Part shown: positions 38,795-48,186 of the stretch, one piece after another | Layout: every line of letters starts with the position of its first letter | Numbering within the stretch: position 1 is the stretch's first letter | Origin: Beijerinckia indica subsp. indica ATCC 9039 | GTDB taxonomy: Bacteria; Pseudomonadota; Alphaproteobacteria; Rhizobiales; Beijerinckiaceae | DNA length: 64,000 bases | Direction of reading: 5' to 3' | Assembly (NCBI RefSeq): GCF_000019845.1 | Contig: NC_010581.1 | Location: forward strand, 496,001 to 560,000 | Translations under genes and position numbers: made by a program | Notes under the pieces: model-generated | Database searches by the model: none | Told to the model about the DNA's origin: nothing | The model's input: only the letters and a program-made list of their open reading frames with translations

Positions 38795-38818
38795 CCGGCC
38801 CCTCTCAGGAGGGGCCGG
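38795..38818 (+). terminator. nifH-nifD intercistronic hairpin
   Basis: CCGGCCCCTC, loop TCAG, GAGGGGCCGG, then TCTTT. A ten-bp GC stem 10 bp after the nifH stop. In diazotrophs such hairpins stabilise or attenuate the message so that nifH mRNA exceeds nifDK. Confidence 0.85.
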
Positions 38819-38853
38819 TCTTTACTGCAAGACGAATACTTCAGGAGATTGGC

Positions 38854-40314
38854 ATGAGCCTATCGGCACCCGAAACAATCGAAGAAATCAAGCAGAGGAA
38901 CAAGGAACTCATCGCTGAGGTCCTGGAGGCCTATCCCGAAAAGAGCAAGAAAAACCGCGCCAAGCACCTCAACCAGTTCCAGGAAGGTGGCAAGGATTGC
39001 TCGGTCAAGTCCAACATCAAGTCCGTCCCGGGCGTGATGACGATCCGTGGCTGCGCCTACGCCGGTTCGAAGGGCGTGGTGTGGGGTCCGATCAAGGACA
39101 TGATCCACATCAGCCATGGTCCGGTCGGCTGCGGCCAGTACTCCTGGGCTGCGCGTCGTAACTATTACATTGGCACGACCGGTGTTGACACCTTCGTGAC
39201 CATGCAGTTCACCTCGGACTTCCAGGAAAAGGACATTGTCTTCGGCGGCGACAAGAAGCTCGCGAAGATCATGGACGAAATCATGGAATTGTTCCCCCTG
39301 AACCATGGTGTCACGGTTCAGTCGGAATGCCCGATCGGCCTCATCGGTGACGACATCGAAGCCGTTTCGAAGCAGAAGTCCAAGGAATATGGCGGCAAGA
39401 CCATTGTTCCGGTCCGCTGCGAAGGCTTCCGTGGCGTTTCCCAGTCTCTCGGCCACCACATTGCGAACGACGCCGTTCGTGACTGGGTGTTCGACAAGAT
39501 GGAAGGCAAGCCCGCCCGTATCGAACTCACCGACTATGACGTTGCCATCATCGGCGACTACAACATCGGTGGTGACGCTTGGTCGTCCCGTATCCTTCTC
39601 GAGGAAATGGGCCTCCGCGTGATCGCTCAGTGGTCGGGTGACGGTTCCATCGCCGAACTCGAGGCGACGCCGAAGGCGAAGCTCAACGTCCTTCACTGCT
39701 ACCGCTCGATGAACTACATCTCCCGCCACATGGAAGAAAAGTACGGTGTTCCGTGGGTGGAATATAACTTCTTCGGCCCGTCCAAGATCGCTGAGTCGCT
39801 GCGCACGATCGCCAGCCACTTCGACGACAAGATCAAGGAAAATGCCGAGAAGGTCATCGCCAAGTATCGCGCTCTGTCCGATGCGGTGATCGAGAAGTAT
39901 CGTCCGCGTCTCCATGGCCGTAAGGTCATGCTCTTCGTCGGCGGTCTGCGTCCGCGTCACGTTATCGGCGCTTACGAAGATCTCGGCATGGAAGTTGTCG
40001 GTACCGGCTATGAGTTCGGCCATAACGACGACTATCAGCGCACCACTCACTATGTGAAGGACGGCACGCTGATCTATGACGACGTGACCGGCTACGAGTT
40101 CGAGAAGTTCGTCGAAAAGATCCAGCCTGATCTGGTTGGTTCCGGCATTAAGGAAAAGTACGTCTTCCAGAAAATGGGCGTTCCTTTCCGTCAGATGCAT
40201 TCTTGGGACTATTCGGGCCCGTATCATGGCTATGATGGCTTCGCCATCTTCGCTCGCGATATGGACATGGCCATCAATTCCCCGGTTTGGGGTTTGACCA
40301 AGGCTCCGTTCTAA
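38854..40314 (+). CDS. nifD: Nitrogenase molybdenum-iron protein alpha chain
   Basis: A 486-residue alpha subunit of dinitrogenase. P-cluster Cys ligands lie in [25 protein letters not shown] and [13 protein letters not shown]. The FeMo-cofactor ligands are Cys in [15 protein letters not shown] and His in [15 protein letters not shown]. The Mo-type residues and the absence of an anfG/vnfG gene rule out V or Fe-only nitrogenase. The start at 38854 follows AGGAG closely. Second gene of nifHDK. Confidence 0.99.
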   Translation: MSLSAPETIEEIKQRNKELIAEVLEAYPEKSKKNRAKHLNQFQEGGKDCSVKSNIKSVPGVMTIRGCAYAGSKGVVWGPIKDMIHISHGPVGCGQYSWAARRNYYIGTTGVDTFVTMQFTSDFQEKDIVFGGDKKLAKIMDEIMELFPLNHGVTVQSECPIGLIGDDIEAVSKQKSKEYGGKTIVPVRCEGFRGVSQSLGHHIANDAVRDWVFDKMEGKPARIELTDYDVAIIGDYNIGGDAWSSRILLEEMGLRVIAQWSGDGSIAELEATPKAKLNVLHCYRSMNYISRHMEEKYGVPWVEYNFFGPSKIAESLRTIASHFDDKIKENAEKVIAKYRALSDAVIEKYRPRLHGRKVMLFVGGLRPRHVIGAYEDLGMEVVGTGYEFGHNDDYQRTTHYVKDGTLIYDDVTGYEFEKFVEKIQPDLVGSGIKEKYVFQKMGVPFRQMHSWDYSGPYHGYDGFAIFARDMDMAINSPVWGLTKAPF

Positions 40315-40325
40315 TATCTCCCCGT

Positions 40326-40350
40326 GCCCTCCTCCCCACGGGAGGAGGGC
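40326..40350 (+). terminator. nifD-nifK intercistronic hairpin
   Basis: GCCCTCCTCCC, loop CAC, GGGAGGAGGGC: an 11-bp perfect stem just after the nifD stop and 48 bp before nifK. No U-run; more likely a stability or processing element than a full terminator. Confidence 0.8.
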
Positions 40351-40397
40351 ATTTGTCGGGGTGCACCGAGACAAATCAAAAAAAGGGATTTTCCAGC

Positions 40398-41960
40398 ATG
40401 CCTCAGAACGCCGATCACGTTCTCGATCACTTCGACTTGTTCCGTCAGCCGGAATATCGGGAGATGCTCGCGAACAAGAAGAAGAATTTCGAAAACCCGG
40501 TCGCGGAAGCCGAAGTGCAGCGGGTTGTCGAGTGGACCAAGACCCCTGAATATCGTGAAAAGAACTTTGCGCGTGAGGCGCTGACCGTCAATCCGGCTAA
40601 GGCTTGCCAGCCGCTCGGCGCCGTTTTCGCGGCTGTCGGCTTCGAAGGCACAATTCCCTTCGTTCATGGCTCGCAGGGTTGCGTCGCTTATTATCGTTCG
40701 CATTTCTCGCGTCATTTCAAGGAGCCCAGCTCCTGCGTTTCTTCCTCGATGACGGAAGACGCGGCCGTGTTCGGTGGCCTGAACAACATGATCGACGGCC
40801 TTGCGAACACCTATAACCTTTACAAGCCGAAGATGATTGCCGTTTCGACGACCTGCATGGCGGAAGTCATCGGCGACGATCTGAACGCCTTCATCAAGAC
40901 CGCGAAGGACAAGGGCTCGCTCCCGATGTCCTATGATGTTCCCTTCGCCCACACCCCGGCCTTCGTCGGCAGCCATATCACGGGCTATGACAATGCGCTG
41001 AAGGGCGTGCATGAGCATTTCTGGGGCGGCAAGGCCGGCACCGTTGAAAAGCTGCAGCGCGTTCCGAACGAAACGATCAACTTCATCGGCGGCTTCGACC
41101 CCTACACGGTCGGTAACCTCCGTGAGATCCGTCGCATCTTCGACATGATGGGCTTCGAATATACCATCATCGCCGATAACAGCGATGTTTGGGATACGCC
41201 CACCGACGGCACGTTCCGCATGTTCGATGGCGGCACCACCATCGACGAGATGGTTGCCGCGGTGAACTCGAAGGCCACCGTTTCGATGCAGGAATATTGC
41301 ACCGAAAAGACGATGAAGTACATCGAGGAAGAATGGAAGCACGAGACGGTTGCTTTCAATCATCCGATCGGTGTCAAGGCGACGGACGATTTCCTTCTCG
41401 AAATCTCTCGCCTGACCGGCAAGGCCGTTCCCGAGCAGATCAAGCTCGAGCGTGGTCGTCTCGTCGACGCGATGGCTGACTCCAGCTCGCATATCCATGG
41501 CAAAAAGTTCGCCATCTACGGTGATCCCGATCTCTGCATCGGTCTCGCTCAATTCCTGATGGAAAATGGCGGTGAACCGACCCACATTCTGGCGACCAAT
41601 GGTTCGCCGAAATGGGCCGAAAAGGTTCAGGCCATGCTCGATGCGAACCCCTTCGGCAAGAACTGCCATGTCTATCCGCTGCGCGACCTGTGGCACATGC
41701 GTTCGCTGCTCTTCACGGAGCCGGTGGACTTCCTGATCGGCAACACCTACGGCAAGTATCTGGAGCGTGATACGGGCACCCCGCTGATCCGCATCGGCTT
41801 CCCGATCTTCGATCGCCACCATCACCATCGTTATCCGGTGTGGGGCTATCAGGGTGGTCTCAACGTTCTGGTCTGGATCCTCGACAAGATCTTCGAGGAA
41901 ATCGACAAGAACACGATCGTGCCGGCCCACTCGGACTTCAGCTACGACATCATTCGCTAA
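40398..41960 (+). CDS. nifK: Nitrogenase molybdenum-iron protein beta chain
   Basis: A 520-residue beta subunit of dinitrogenase. P-cluster Cys ligands: [35 protein letters not shown] and [16 protein letters not shown]; the conserved Ser lies in [17 protein letters not shown] longer frame opens at 40287 inside nifD, but ATG 40398 ([15 protein letters not shown]) is the family start. A terminator at 41972-41999 follows. Confidence 0.99.
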   Translation: MPQNADHVLDHFDLFRQPEYREMLANKKKNFENPVAEAEVQRVVEWTKTPEYREKNFAREALTVNPAKACQPLGAVFAAVGFEGTIPFVHGSQGCVAYYRSHFSRHFKEPSSCVSSSMTEDAAVFGGLNNMIDGLANTYNLYKPKMIAVSTTCMAEVIGDDLNAFIKTAKDKGSLPMSYDVPFAHTPAFVGSHITGYDNALKGVHEHFWGGKAGTVEKLQRVPNETINFIGGFDPYTVGNLREIRRIFDMMGFEYTIIADNSDVWDTPTDGTFRMFDGGTTIDEMVAAVNSKATVSMQEYCTEKTMKYIEEEWKHETVAFNHPIGVKATDDFLLEISRLTGKAVPEQIKLERGRLVDAMADSSSHIHGKKFAIYGDPDLCIGLAQFLMENGGEPTHILATNGSPKWAEKVQAMLDANPFGKNCHVYPLRDLWHMRSLLFTEPVDFLIGNTYGKYLERDTGTPLIRIGFPIFDRHHHHRYPVWGYQGGLNVLVWILDKIFEEIDKNTIVPAHSDFSYDIIR

Positions 41961-41971
41961 GCACAAAACTC

Positions 41972-41999
41972 AGGAGAACAGCGCAAGCTGTTCTCCTTT
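41972..41999 (+). terminator. Terminator of nifHDK
   Basis: AGGAGAACAGC, loop GCAA, GCTGTTCTCCT, then TTTGGTTTT. Strong stem 12 bp after nifK, separating nifHDK from nifE. Confidence 0.88.
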
Positions 42000-42086
42000 G
42001 GTTTTAGGGCCCTGTTTTTCCAAACTTGTGGGCGCCTCTAAAAACCTTCCAAAATGCGGAAGTAGTCCTAGCTAAGCGCATAGTTC

Positions 42087-42107
42087 TTGCTAGTATGATG
42101 CTAGCAA
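42087..42107. repeat. Inverted repeat upstream of nifE
   Basis: TTGCTAG (42087-42093) and CTAGCAA (42101-42107) are separated by seven bases, giving an operator-like dyad about 60 bp upstream of the possible nifE sigma-54 promoter. The binder is unknown. Confidence 0.5.
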
Positions 42108-42168
42108 ACCCGCGAGGCAGGTTTTTAGAAGCATCCATTCCCCTTCGATGCCGATAATGAAGCCTCAC

Positions 42169-42185
42169 TGGGCAGTCGCGCTGCC
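42169..42185 (+). promoter_or_regulatory. Possible nifE sigma-54 promoter
   Basis: TGGGCAGTCGCGCTGCC keeps GG-N10-GC (42171-42172 and 42183-42184), but has CTGC instead of TTGC and a displaced -24 box, so it is weaker than the nifH, iscA and fixA promoters. Its distance from nifE (about 65 bp) is right, and nifHDK ends in a terminator just before. Confidence 0.5.
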
Positions 42186-42251
42186 AAAATGAGCGTGCGC
42201 GGCATCGAAGTCTGGCCGGTATGCCGGTCGGAAAGCGCCGAGGAGAATTCG

Positions 42252-44141
42252 ATGAGCAGTGTTTCCGCCACAATTCAAGACGTTTTCAACGAGCCGGGCT
42301 GCGCTAAAAATGCCGGCAAGTCTGAAAAGGAAAAGAAAAAGGGTTGCACGAAACAATTGCAGCCTGGTGGCGCAGCGGGCGGTTGTGCCTTCGACGGCGC
42401 CAAGATCGCCCTGCAGCCCATTACCGATGTGGCCCATCTTGTTCATGGTCCGATTGCCTGCGAAGGCAATTCCTGGGACAATCGCGGCGCTTTCTCGTCG
42501 GGTTCCACACTCTATCGCACCGGCTTTACAACCGATATCAATGAAACCGATGTGGTGTTCGGTGGCGAGAAGCGGCTCTACAAGAGCATCAAGGAAATCA
42601 TCGAAAAATATAATCCGCCGTCTGTCTTCGTCTATCAGACTTGCGTCCCGGCCATGATCGGCGACGATATCGACGCGGTGTGCAAGGCGGCTTCGAAAAA
42701 ATTCGGCAAGCCGATTGTGCCTGTGAATTCCCCCGGCTTTGTCGGTCCGAAGAATCTCGGTAACAAGCTCGCGGGTGAGGCTCTGCTTGCTCACGTGATT
42801 GGCACTATCGAGCCCGAATATACGACGCCTTATGATGTGAATATCATCGGCGAATATAATCTGGCTGGTGAAATGTGGCAGGTTGAGCCGCTCCTGAAGG
42901 AGATCGGCTTCCGTATCATTTCCTGCATTTCCGGCGATGCGAAATATAATGAAGTCGCGCAGGCGCATCGCGCCAAGGCGACGATGATGGTCTGCTCCAA
43001 GGCCATGATCAATATTACGCGCAAGCTCGAAGATAAATACGGTATTCCCTATTTCGAAGGCTCGTTCTACGGCATCGGCGATATGAGCGATTCCATTCGG
43101 CAGCTTGCCCAATTGGTGATCGATCAGGGCGCGCCGCCGGAATTCATGGATCGCGCTGAAGCGGTGATTGCCCGTGAAGAAAAGAAGGCCTGGGAGCGCA
43201 TGGCAGCCTATACGCCGCGCCTCAAGGGCAAGAAGGTTCTGCTCATCACCGGCGGTGTGAAGTCCTGGTCCGTGGTTGCCGCCTTGCAAGAAGTCGGTCT
43301 CGAAATCGTTGGCACCAGTGTCAAGAAGTCGACGAAGGAAGATAAAGAGCGCATCAAGGAATTGATGGGTGAGGATGCTCACGCCTTCGACGATATGTCG
43401 CCGCGCGAAATGTATAAAATGCTGAAGGATGCCAAGGCGGATATCATGTTGTCCGGCGGCCGTTCGCAGTTCATCGCGCTGAAAGCCTCTATGCCGTGGC
43501 TGGATATCAACCAGGAACGTCATCACGCCTATGCCGGCTATGAAGGCATGGTTGATCTTGTGCGCGAAATCGACAAAGCGCTTTACAATCCGATCTGGGA
43601 ACAAGTGCGCAAGATTGCGCCGTGGGAAAATCCCGCGGAAAGCTGGCAGGCCAAGGCTGATGCCGAAGCCGCGCGCGAGGCCGCTGAATTGGCTGCCAAC
43701 CCGGCCAAAGCGGAGGAGAAGCGGCGCTCGAAGAAGATTTGCAAGTGCAAATCCGTGGATCTCGGCACGATCGAGGACGCTATTAAGGCGAATAATCTGA
43801 CAACCGCCAAGCAGGTCACCGAAATCACCCATGCGGGTGGTGGCTGCACGGGCTGTGTCGGCACGATCGAAGGCATCATCGAGGAGCTTCTCAAGCCGGC
43901 TGATGCTGTCGCGCTCGATCCCGCGCAGGCCGAAGAGAAGCGTCGTGCCAAAAAAGTGTGCAACTGCAAAGAAGTCACGGTGGGCACGATTGAAGATGCC
44001 ATTCGTGATAAAGGATTGAGCACAGCTGCTCAGGTGACGGCCGCCACGGAAGCGGGCAGCGGTTGTGGCAGCTGCGGCGAGACGATCGAGGAGATCCTTG
44101 GCGAGGTTCTTGCTTCTATTCCGCCTATCGCGGCAGAGTGA
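42252..44141 (+). CDS. nifE: NifE with two C-terminal BFD-like [2Fe-2S] modules
   Basis: A 629-residue alpha subunit of the NifEN scaffold on which FeMo-cofactor is finished; ordinary NifE has about 470 residues. The NifE core has PVAHLVHGP-like ITDVAHLVHGPIACEGN, YQTCVPAMIGDDIDAV and ITGGVKSWSVVAALQE. The extra ~140 residues hold two copies of a BFD-like domain: ICKCKSVDLGTIEDAI...GGGCTGC (about 495-550) and VCNCKEVTVGTIEDAI...GSGCGSC (about 570-625), each CxC and CxxC, as in the middle domain of NifU. ATG 42252 has GAGGAG upstream and is preferred over 42189. Confidence 0.96.
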   Translation: MSSVSATIQDVFNEPGCAKNAGKSEKEKKKGCTKQLQPGGAAGGCAFDGAKIALQPITDVAHLVHGPIACEGNSWDNRGAFSSGSTLYRTGFTTDINETDVVFGGEKRLYKSIKEIIEKYNPPSVFVYQTCVPAMIGDDIDAVCKAASKKFGKPIVPVNSPGFVGPKNLGNKLAGEALLAHVIGTIEPEYTTPYDVNIIGEYNLAGEMWQVEPLLKEIGFRIISCISGDAKYNEVAQAHRAKATMMVCSKAMINITRKLEDKYGIPYFEGSFYGIGDMSDSIRQLAQLVIDQGAPPEFMDRAEAVIAREEKKAWERMAAYTPRLKGKKVLLITGGVKSWSVVAALQEVGLEIVGTSVKKSTKEDKERIKELMGEDAHAFDDMSPREMYKMLKDAKADIMLSGGRSQFIALKASMPWLDINQERHHAYAGYEGMVDLVREIDKALYNPIWEQVRKIAPWENPAESWQAKADAEAAREAAELAANPAKAEEKRRSKKICKCKSVDLGTIEDAIKANNLTTAKQVTEITHAGGGCTGCVGTIEGIIEELLKPADAVALDPAQAEEKRRAKKVCNCKEVTVGTIEDAIRDKGLSTAAQVTAATEAGSGCGSCGETIEEILGEVLASIPPIAAE

Positions 44142-44153
44142 TGAGGCATCGTC

Positions 44154-45533
44154 ATGGCTATTGTTAAATTCAATAAAAAAGCCTGTACGGTCAATCCTTT
44201 GAAGATGAGCCAGCCGGTCGGCGGCGCGCTCGCCTTCATGGGGATCAAGGATGCCATGCCGCTGTTTCACGGCTCACAGGGCTGCACCTCCTTCGGGTTG
44301 GTGCTGTTCGTGCGGCATTTCAAGGAAGCCATTCCGTTGCAGACAACGGCTATGAGCGAAGTGGCGACGGTTCTCGGCGGCTATGAAAATGTCGAGCAGG
44401 CGATCGTCAATATTTCGAACAAACAGAAAGCCAGTCTTATCGGTATTTGTTCGACCGGCGTCACCGAGACGAAGGGCGATGATGTCGATGCCTATATCAA
44501 GCTCGTGCGGCAACAGCATCCCGAGCTTGATCATGTATCGCTTGTCTATGTGTCAACGCCCGACTTCAAAGATGCCTTCCAGGATGGTTGGGAGAAGACG
44601 GTCGCCAAGATCATCGAGACTTTGGTGAAGCCGCGTCCGGCCGATGCGCCGCGTAATTCACGCAAGATTGCTGTGCTTCCAGGCAGTCATCTGACGCCGG
44701 GCGATCTTGACGAATTACGGGACATTATCGAGGCTTTCGGTTTCGATCCTTTGTTCCTGCCTGATCTTGCTGGCTCGCTTGATGGGCATATTCCAGAGGA
44801 TTTTACGCCCACGACCTTGGGTGGTATTTCTCTGGATGAGATCGCCGATCTTGGAGATGCCTTTTATACTATTGCCATCGGGTCGCATATGCGTACCGCG
44901 GCCGAGGCTTTGAAGGAAAAGGCCGGCGTTCCCTATCAGCTATTCGATCGGATGATCGGGCTCTTGCCGACGGATGATTTCATTGCCTTCCTGACGCAGA
45001 TCAGCGGCAAGCCGGTGCCTAACAAGATCAAAAGGCAGCGCGGCCAATTGGTCGATGCGATGCTCGATGGGCATTTCCATACCGGAGGCAAGAAAATCGC
45101 CATAGGTCTGGAGCCTGATTTCCTTTACGATCTGTCGAATTTCCTTGCCGATATGGGATGTCAGATCGAGGTTGCTGTCACGACGAACCAGACGGCCATT
45201 CTCGATCAAGTACGCTCGGAAGAGGTTCTTGTCGGCGATCTCGAAGATTTCGAGACCCTAGCGCCGGGTTGTGACCTCCTCATTACGCATGCGCATGGGC
45301 GCCAGGCGTCAGAGCGTTTGCATATTCCTTTGTTCCGCATGGGGCTTCCGATTTTCGATCGACTCGGTGCGGGTCACATCACGTCGGTCGGCTATCGCGG
45401 CGCGCGTGATCTCATTTTTAAGATCGCCAATATATTCATCGAAAACATGCATGTCGCCAAACCTGATACCTGGTATCCACATCCTGGGGCAGAAGAAGGT
45501 CACGCATCAGCGGATAAGCTCACGACCCATTGA
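44154..45533 (+). CDS. nifN: NifN, beta subunit of the FeMo-co scaffold
   Basis: A 459-residue partner of NifE in the FeMo-cofactor assembly complex, in the NifK-like fold. Motifs: CTVNPLKMSQPVGGALAF, LFHGSQGCTSFGLVLFVRHF and GICSTGVTETKGDDVDAY, the counterparts of NifK cluster-binding segments. The ATG at 44154 has GAGG seven bases upstream, 12 bp after the nifE stop, so the pair is translated together. Length is normal. Operon nifE-N-X-DUF269-DUF683-fdxB-nifQ. Confidence 0.97.
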   Translation: MAIVKFNKKACTVNPLKMSQPVGGALAFMGIKDAMPLFHGSQGCTSFGLVLFVRHFKEAIPLQTTAMSEVATVLGGYENVEQAIVNISNKQKASLIGICSTGVTETKGDDVDAYIKLVRQQHPELDHVSLVYVSTPDFKDAFQDGWEKTVAKIIETLVKPRPADAPRNSRKIAVLPGSHLTPGDLDELRDIIEAFGFDPLFLPDLAGSLDGHIPEDFTPTTLGGISLDEIADLGDAFYTIAIGSHMRTAAEALKEKAGVPYQLFDRMIGLLPTDDFIAFLTQISGKPVPNKIKRQRGQLVDAMLDGHFHTGGKKIAIGLEPDFLYDLSNFLADMGCQIEVAVTTNQTAILDQVRSEEVLVGDLEDFETLAPGCDLLITHAHGRQASERLHIPLFRMGLPIFDRLGAGHITSVGYRGARDLIFKIANIFIENMHVAKPDTWYPHPGAEEGHASADKLTTH

Positions 45534-45569
45534 AGGAAGAAATAGGAATAATCGGGCGCAGGAGACGAG

Positions 45570-45974
45570 ATGAAAGTAGCATTTGCGACTCAGGATCTTG
45601 AGCGGGTTGACGCTCATTTCGGCTGGGCGAAAAACATATCGATTTACGATGTGACGCCGGGCGGAAACCAATTCCTGGAGACGATCGCTTTTAACGGTGA
45701 TCTTCAGGAAGATGGTAATGAAGACAAGCTCGAGCCGAAGATTGCCGCGATTAAAGATTGCGCAATCCTTTATGTGGCGGCGATCGGTGGTTCGGGCGCG
45801 GCGCGTGTCGTGGCCAATAATATCTTCCCGATGAAAGTCAAAGAGCCGGAATCCATTACTGATTTGCTGGATAAGCTTCAAGACGTTCTGAAAGCGCCGG
45901 CGCCGCCCCCATGGTTGCGGAAAGCCTTGGCCAAGAGCGGCGAAAAAATTGAAACCGATTATGATGATGATTGA
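45570..45974 (+). CDS. nifX: NifX, FeMo-cofactor carrier
   Basis: A 134-residue protein of the NifX/NafY/VnfX fold, which binds NifB-co and the VK-cluster between NifB and NifEN. It begins KVAFATQDLERVDAHFGWAK and includes DCAILYVAAIGGSGAARVV and LLDKLQDVLKAP. AGGAG precedes the ATG. It is followed six bp later by the DUF269 gene. Confidence 0.95.
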   Translation: MKVAFATQDLERVDAHFGWAKNISIYDVTPGGNQFLETIAFNGDLQEDGNEDKLEPKIAAIKDCAILYVAAIGGSGAARVVANNIFPMKVKEPESITDLLDKLQDVLKAPAPPPWLRKALAKSGEKIETDYDDD

Positions 45975-45979
45975 GGTGA

Positions 45980-46453
45980 GTGATGTCTGAAGCGGCAGTA
46001 GCAACGCCTGATTTGGCGGCGATGGATACGGTTTTTGTTAAGGAACTCGTCAAGCAGTGGCGCGCTCAGGATATGCATGGCACCTGGGAGGGCAAGAGCG
46101 ATTTTGATCTGATCGAGCCTTATATCGTGGACAAGGTGAAGCGGAAAGAAATTCCGATGGTTGGCGATCCGGATCCTGAGACGATCTGGCGCCTTGAACT
46201 CTTCTACAATGCGATCGGTTTGACCATCGAGCGCGAAACCGGTTGCATGGTTTCGCCGATGATTAAAATGTCGCATGAAGGCTTTGGCCGCATCATTCTC
46301 ATGGCCGGCCGTTTGATTGTCGTAAACAAGATGCTGCGTGACGTGCATCGCTATGGTTACGACAATCTGAATAAATTGGCTGATGAGGGAGCAAAGGCGG
46401 TCGCCGCGGGTGTTGCGATGATCGAAAAGTTCCCGGAAGTCGCGAAATACTAA
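45980..46453 (+). CDS. NifX-associated protein (DUF269)
   Basis: A 157-residue protein of the DUF269/nifX-associated family, always found beside nifX. Distinct stretches are [40 protein letters not shown] and [20 protein letters not shown]. No biochemical role is known; its position suggests cofactor assembly. GAGG upstream of the ATG at 45980, six bp after nifX. Confidence 0.93.
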   Translation: MMSEAAVATPDLAAMDTVFVKELVKQWRAQDMHGTWEGKSDFDLIEPYIVDKVKRKEIPMVGDPDPETIWRLELFYNAIGLTIERETGCMVSPMIKMSHEGFGRIILMAGRLIVVNKMLRDVHRYGYDNLNKLADEGAKAVAAGVAMIEKFPEVAKY

Positions 46454-46479
46454 CAAGCTGCAGAAAAAGGGGCGCTCAG

Positions 46480-46680
46480 GTGAGTGAAGTTGACGAATTG
46501 AAGGCCGAAATTAAAAAGCTTTCAGCCAAGGCGATGCAGGCCAAGATGGATCTGCATGATTTGTCGGAAGAACTCCCCATCAATTGGCAGCAGATTCTGA
46601 GCGTTGCGCAGCGCGCCCATGAAGCATTTGAAACACTTGAAAGCAAGCGGGCCGAATTGAACAATAGTTCGGCCTCTTAA
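46480..46680 (+). CDS. DUF683 small coiled-coil nif protein
   Basis: A 66-residue helical protein, starting with GTG at 46480 (AAGGGG upstream). It reads VDELKAEIKKLSAKAMQAKM, then DLSEELPINWQQILSVAQRA: the DUF683 (CCE_0567-like) pattern of a helical dimer found in nif operons after the DUF269 gene. Function unknown. Confidence 0.92.
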   Translation: MSEVDELKAEIKKLSAKAMQAKMDLHDLSEELPINWQQILSVAQRAHEAFETLESKRAELNNSSAS

Positions 46681-46706
46681 CAAGTGTAGCCAAGAGGATT
46701 TTTCCA

Positions 46707-47018
46707 ATGGAAGAAAAGAATACACGCGACGGTCGCATGTGGGAGCCGGAGTTTCTCACAGCGATTGATCCGGAAACCTGTATTGGTTGTGGTCGTTGCT
46801 ATAAGGTTTGCGGCCGCGATGTCATGACCCTCAAGGGCGTCAATCACGATGGCGACATCGTCGAGCTCGAAGATGAGGATGATGACGACTTCGATCGCAA
46901 AGTCATGGCGATGAATGATATCGGCGCCTGTATCGGTTGCGGTGCGTGTGCTCGTGTCTGCCCCAAGGATTGCCAGACTCATACCAAGGCCAGCGAAGCT
47001 GAACCCCTCGGAGCATGA
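46707..47018 (+). CDS. fdxB: Nif-specific ferredoxin III (2[4Fe-4S])
   Basis: A 103-residue ferredoxin with two clusters: CIGCGRCYKVCGRDVM (CxxCxxCxxxC) and CIGCGACARVCPKDC. An acidic insert (DIVELEDEDDDDFDR) between them and the Trp/Glu-rich start are typical of FdxB. It is a probable electron donor to nitrogenase or to cofactor assembly (NifB). AGAGGA upstream of the ATG. Confidence 0.94.
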   Translation: MEEKNTRDGRMWEPEFLTAIDPETCIGCGRCYKVCGRDVMTLKGVNHDGDIVELEDEDDDDFDRKVMAMNDIGACIGCGACARVCPKDCQTHTKASEAEPLGA

Positions 47019-47028
47019 GGTTAGTCTG

Positions 47029-47676
47029 ATGCAGCATGTTGATGGAGCCTGCGTGCCTCTTGATCTTGCTGTTTCAGCCGATCGGAGCACGCCCGAGGAA
47101 AGTTTCGATAGACAGGTCCTTGGGCGGCTTGTTCTGCATATTCTGGTGGAAATCAAAACAGGGGTTTTGCCTCATTCCCAAGATTTTGGCTTGGATGAAC
47201 CCCTTTACCGCGAGCTTCTTGCCTTTCTTCATCTAGATCATCTTCAGCACTCGACCGGATCGGACCCCGAGGCTCCTGAAGCGGATGAAGAAGAATTGAT
47301 GCTGAGGGGCCTGCTGCTCCAGCATACGTCCGAAGGCGATCGGATCGGCGTCTGGCTCGCTGGTATTATCGCGCATCGATCCCTTAAAGATAACCATCTC
47401 TGGGAAGATCTCGGCCTTGCCGAGCGTTCGGATCTGCGCCGTTTGCTAGAACAGCATTATTATTCGTTGGCATCGAAAAATACCCGCAATATGCGCTGGA
47501 AGCGTTTCCTTTATCGCTCACTTTGCGAGGCGGAAGGCTTCACGATGTGTCCTTCGCCGACCTGCGATTCCTGTTCCGAATTCACGGTTTGCTATGGTGA
47601 CGAGTCCGGTGAGGCGGTTCTTGCGCGCAATGCCCGCGCCGCGCGCCTGGGTCTTCAGGAAGACATTGCGCATTAA
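47029..47676 (+). CDS. nifQ: NifQ, molybdenum-processing protein
   Basis: A 215-residue protein that delivers a Mo-Fe-S precursor to FeMo-co synthesis. The C-terminal signature is CPSPTCDSCSEFTVC (Cx4CxxCx5C), which binds the [Mo-Fe3S4] cluster. The helical core carries LRRLLEQHYYSLASKNTRNM. ATG 47029 has GAGG nine bases upstream; the longer frame from 46915 overlaps fdxB and is not used. Last gene of the nifENX operon. Confidence 0.95.
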   Translation: MQHVDGACVPLDLAVSADRSTPEESFDRQVLGRLVLHILVEIKTGVLPHSQDFGLDEPLYRELLAFLHLDHLQHSTGSDPEAPEADEEELMLRGLLLQHTSEGDRIGVWLAGIIAHRSLKDNHLWEDLGLAERSDLRRLLEQHYYSLASKNTRNMRWKRFLYRSLCEAEGFTMCPSPTCDSCSEFTVCYGDESGEAVLARNARAARLGLQEDIAH

Positions 47677-48075
47677 AGCGGGCCTCTTAGACAAATTTTC
47701 CTATTACTTGAACGATACTTCCCTTTGTGACCTTTTGCTTTCGAAGCACTAGCGTGTTTCGAAATTGGATACCCAGCTGGGAAGGGGCGCGGATAGAAAC
47801 TGCTAAACGGCAGGGGCGGCCTTGCGCCTTTTGATCGGCTCGATGGGTTCCTCTGCACTCCTGTTTTTCATGTGTCGGCCGCTTTCATCCGTCATGCCGT
47901 AAAAGCGGGCATTGGCTTTATTTTCGTGCTGTTATGCTTTTTGATAATAATCAATGCCCTTGAGGCGAGGTTTTCCCTTTTCCCTTTCTGGTCATGGTTT
48001 ATGGTTGACGCACCGGCTTTCTCGTTCCGGTTTGTTTGATGATCGCATGCCTCGACACGGGTGTGCGACATGTTT

Positions 48076-48091
48076 TGTTGGGATTATGACA
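48076..48091. promoter_or_regulatory. NifA upstream activator site for iscA-nifU-nifV
   Basis: TGTTGGGATTATGACA fits TGT-N10-ACA exactly and lies about 46 bp before the -24 element. Confidence 0.8.
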
Positions 48092-48136
48092 GTCGATCTT
48101 TTGGCGTTGAATGCACGAAATCAAAGGCTTATATTC

Positions 48137-48151
48137 TGGTATGCTGTTTGC
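48137..48151 (+). promoter_or_regulatory. Sigma-54 promoter of iscA
   Basis: TGGTATGCTGTTTGC: GG (48138-48139) and GC (48150-48151) are ten bases apart, with perfect TTGC. The iscA ATG is 36 bp downstream, leaving a leader of about 25 bases with the SD in it. Confidence 0.88.
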
Positions 48152-48186
48152 TTGTAATCGTGCATATAAGTGATGGAGGTTTCCAC

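Larger units (their letters stand above)
47677..48186. promoter_or_regulatory. Regulatory gap upstream of iscA, with sigma-54 promoter and NifA site
   Basis: A 510-bp stretch with no gene. It has CCGCTTT/AAAGCGG (about 47880-47912), a possible end of the nifQ transcript, and then the two control elements listed separately (48076-48091 and 48137-48151). Confidence 0.6.

Noticed and set aside
40311..41966. A 551-codon minus-strand frame opposite nifK, with a similar one opposite nifD (38860-40374)
   Set aside because: Antisense shadows of conserved nifK and nifD, with no motif or ribosome-binding site of their own.
42165..44270. A 701-codon open frame on the minus strand opposite nifE
   Set aside because: It is the exact antisense of nifE, whose protein is clearly conserved. 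High GC third positions leave long open antisense frames; composition is low-complexity His/Arg-rich.
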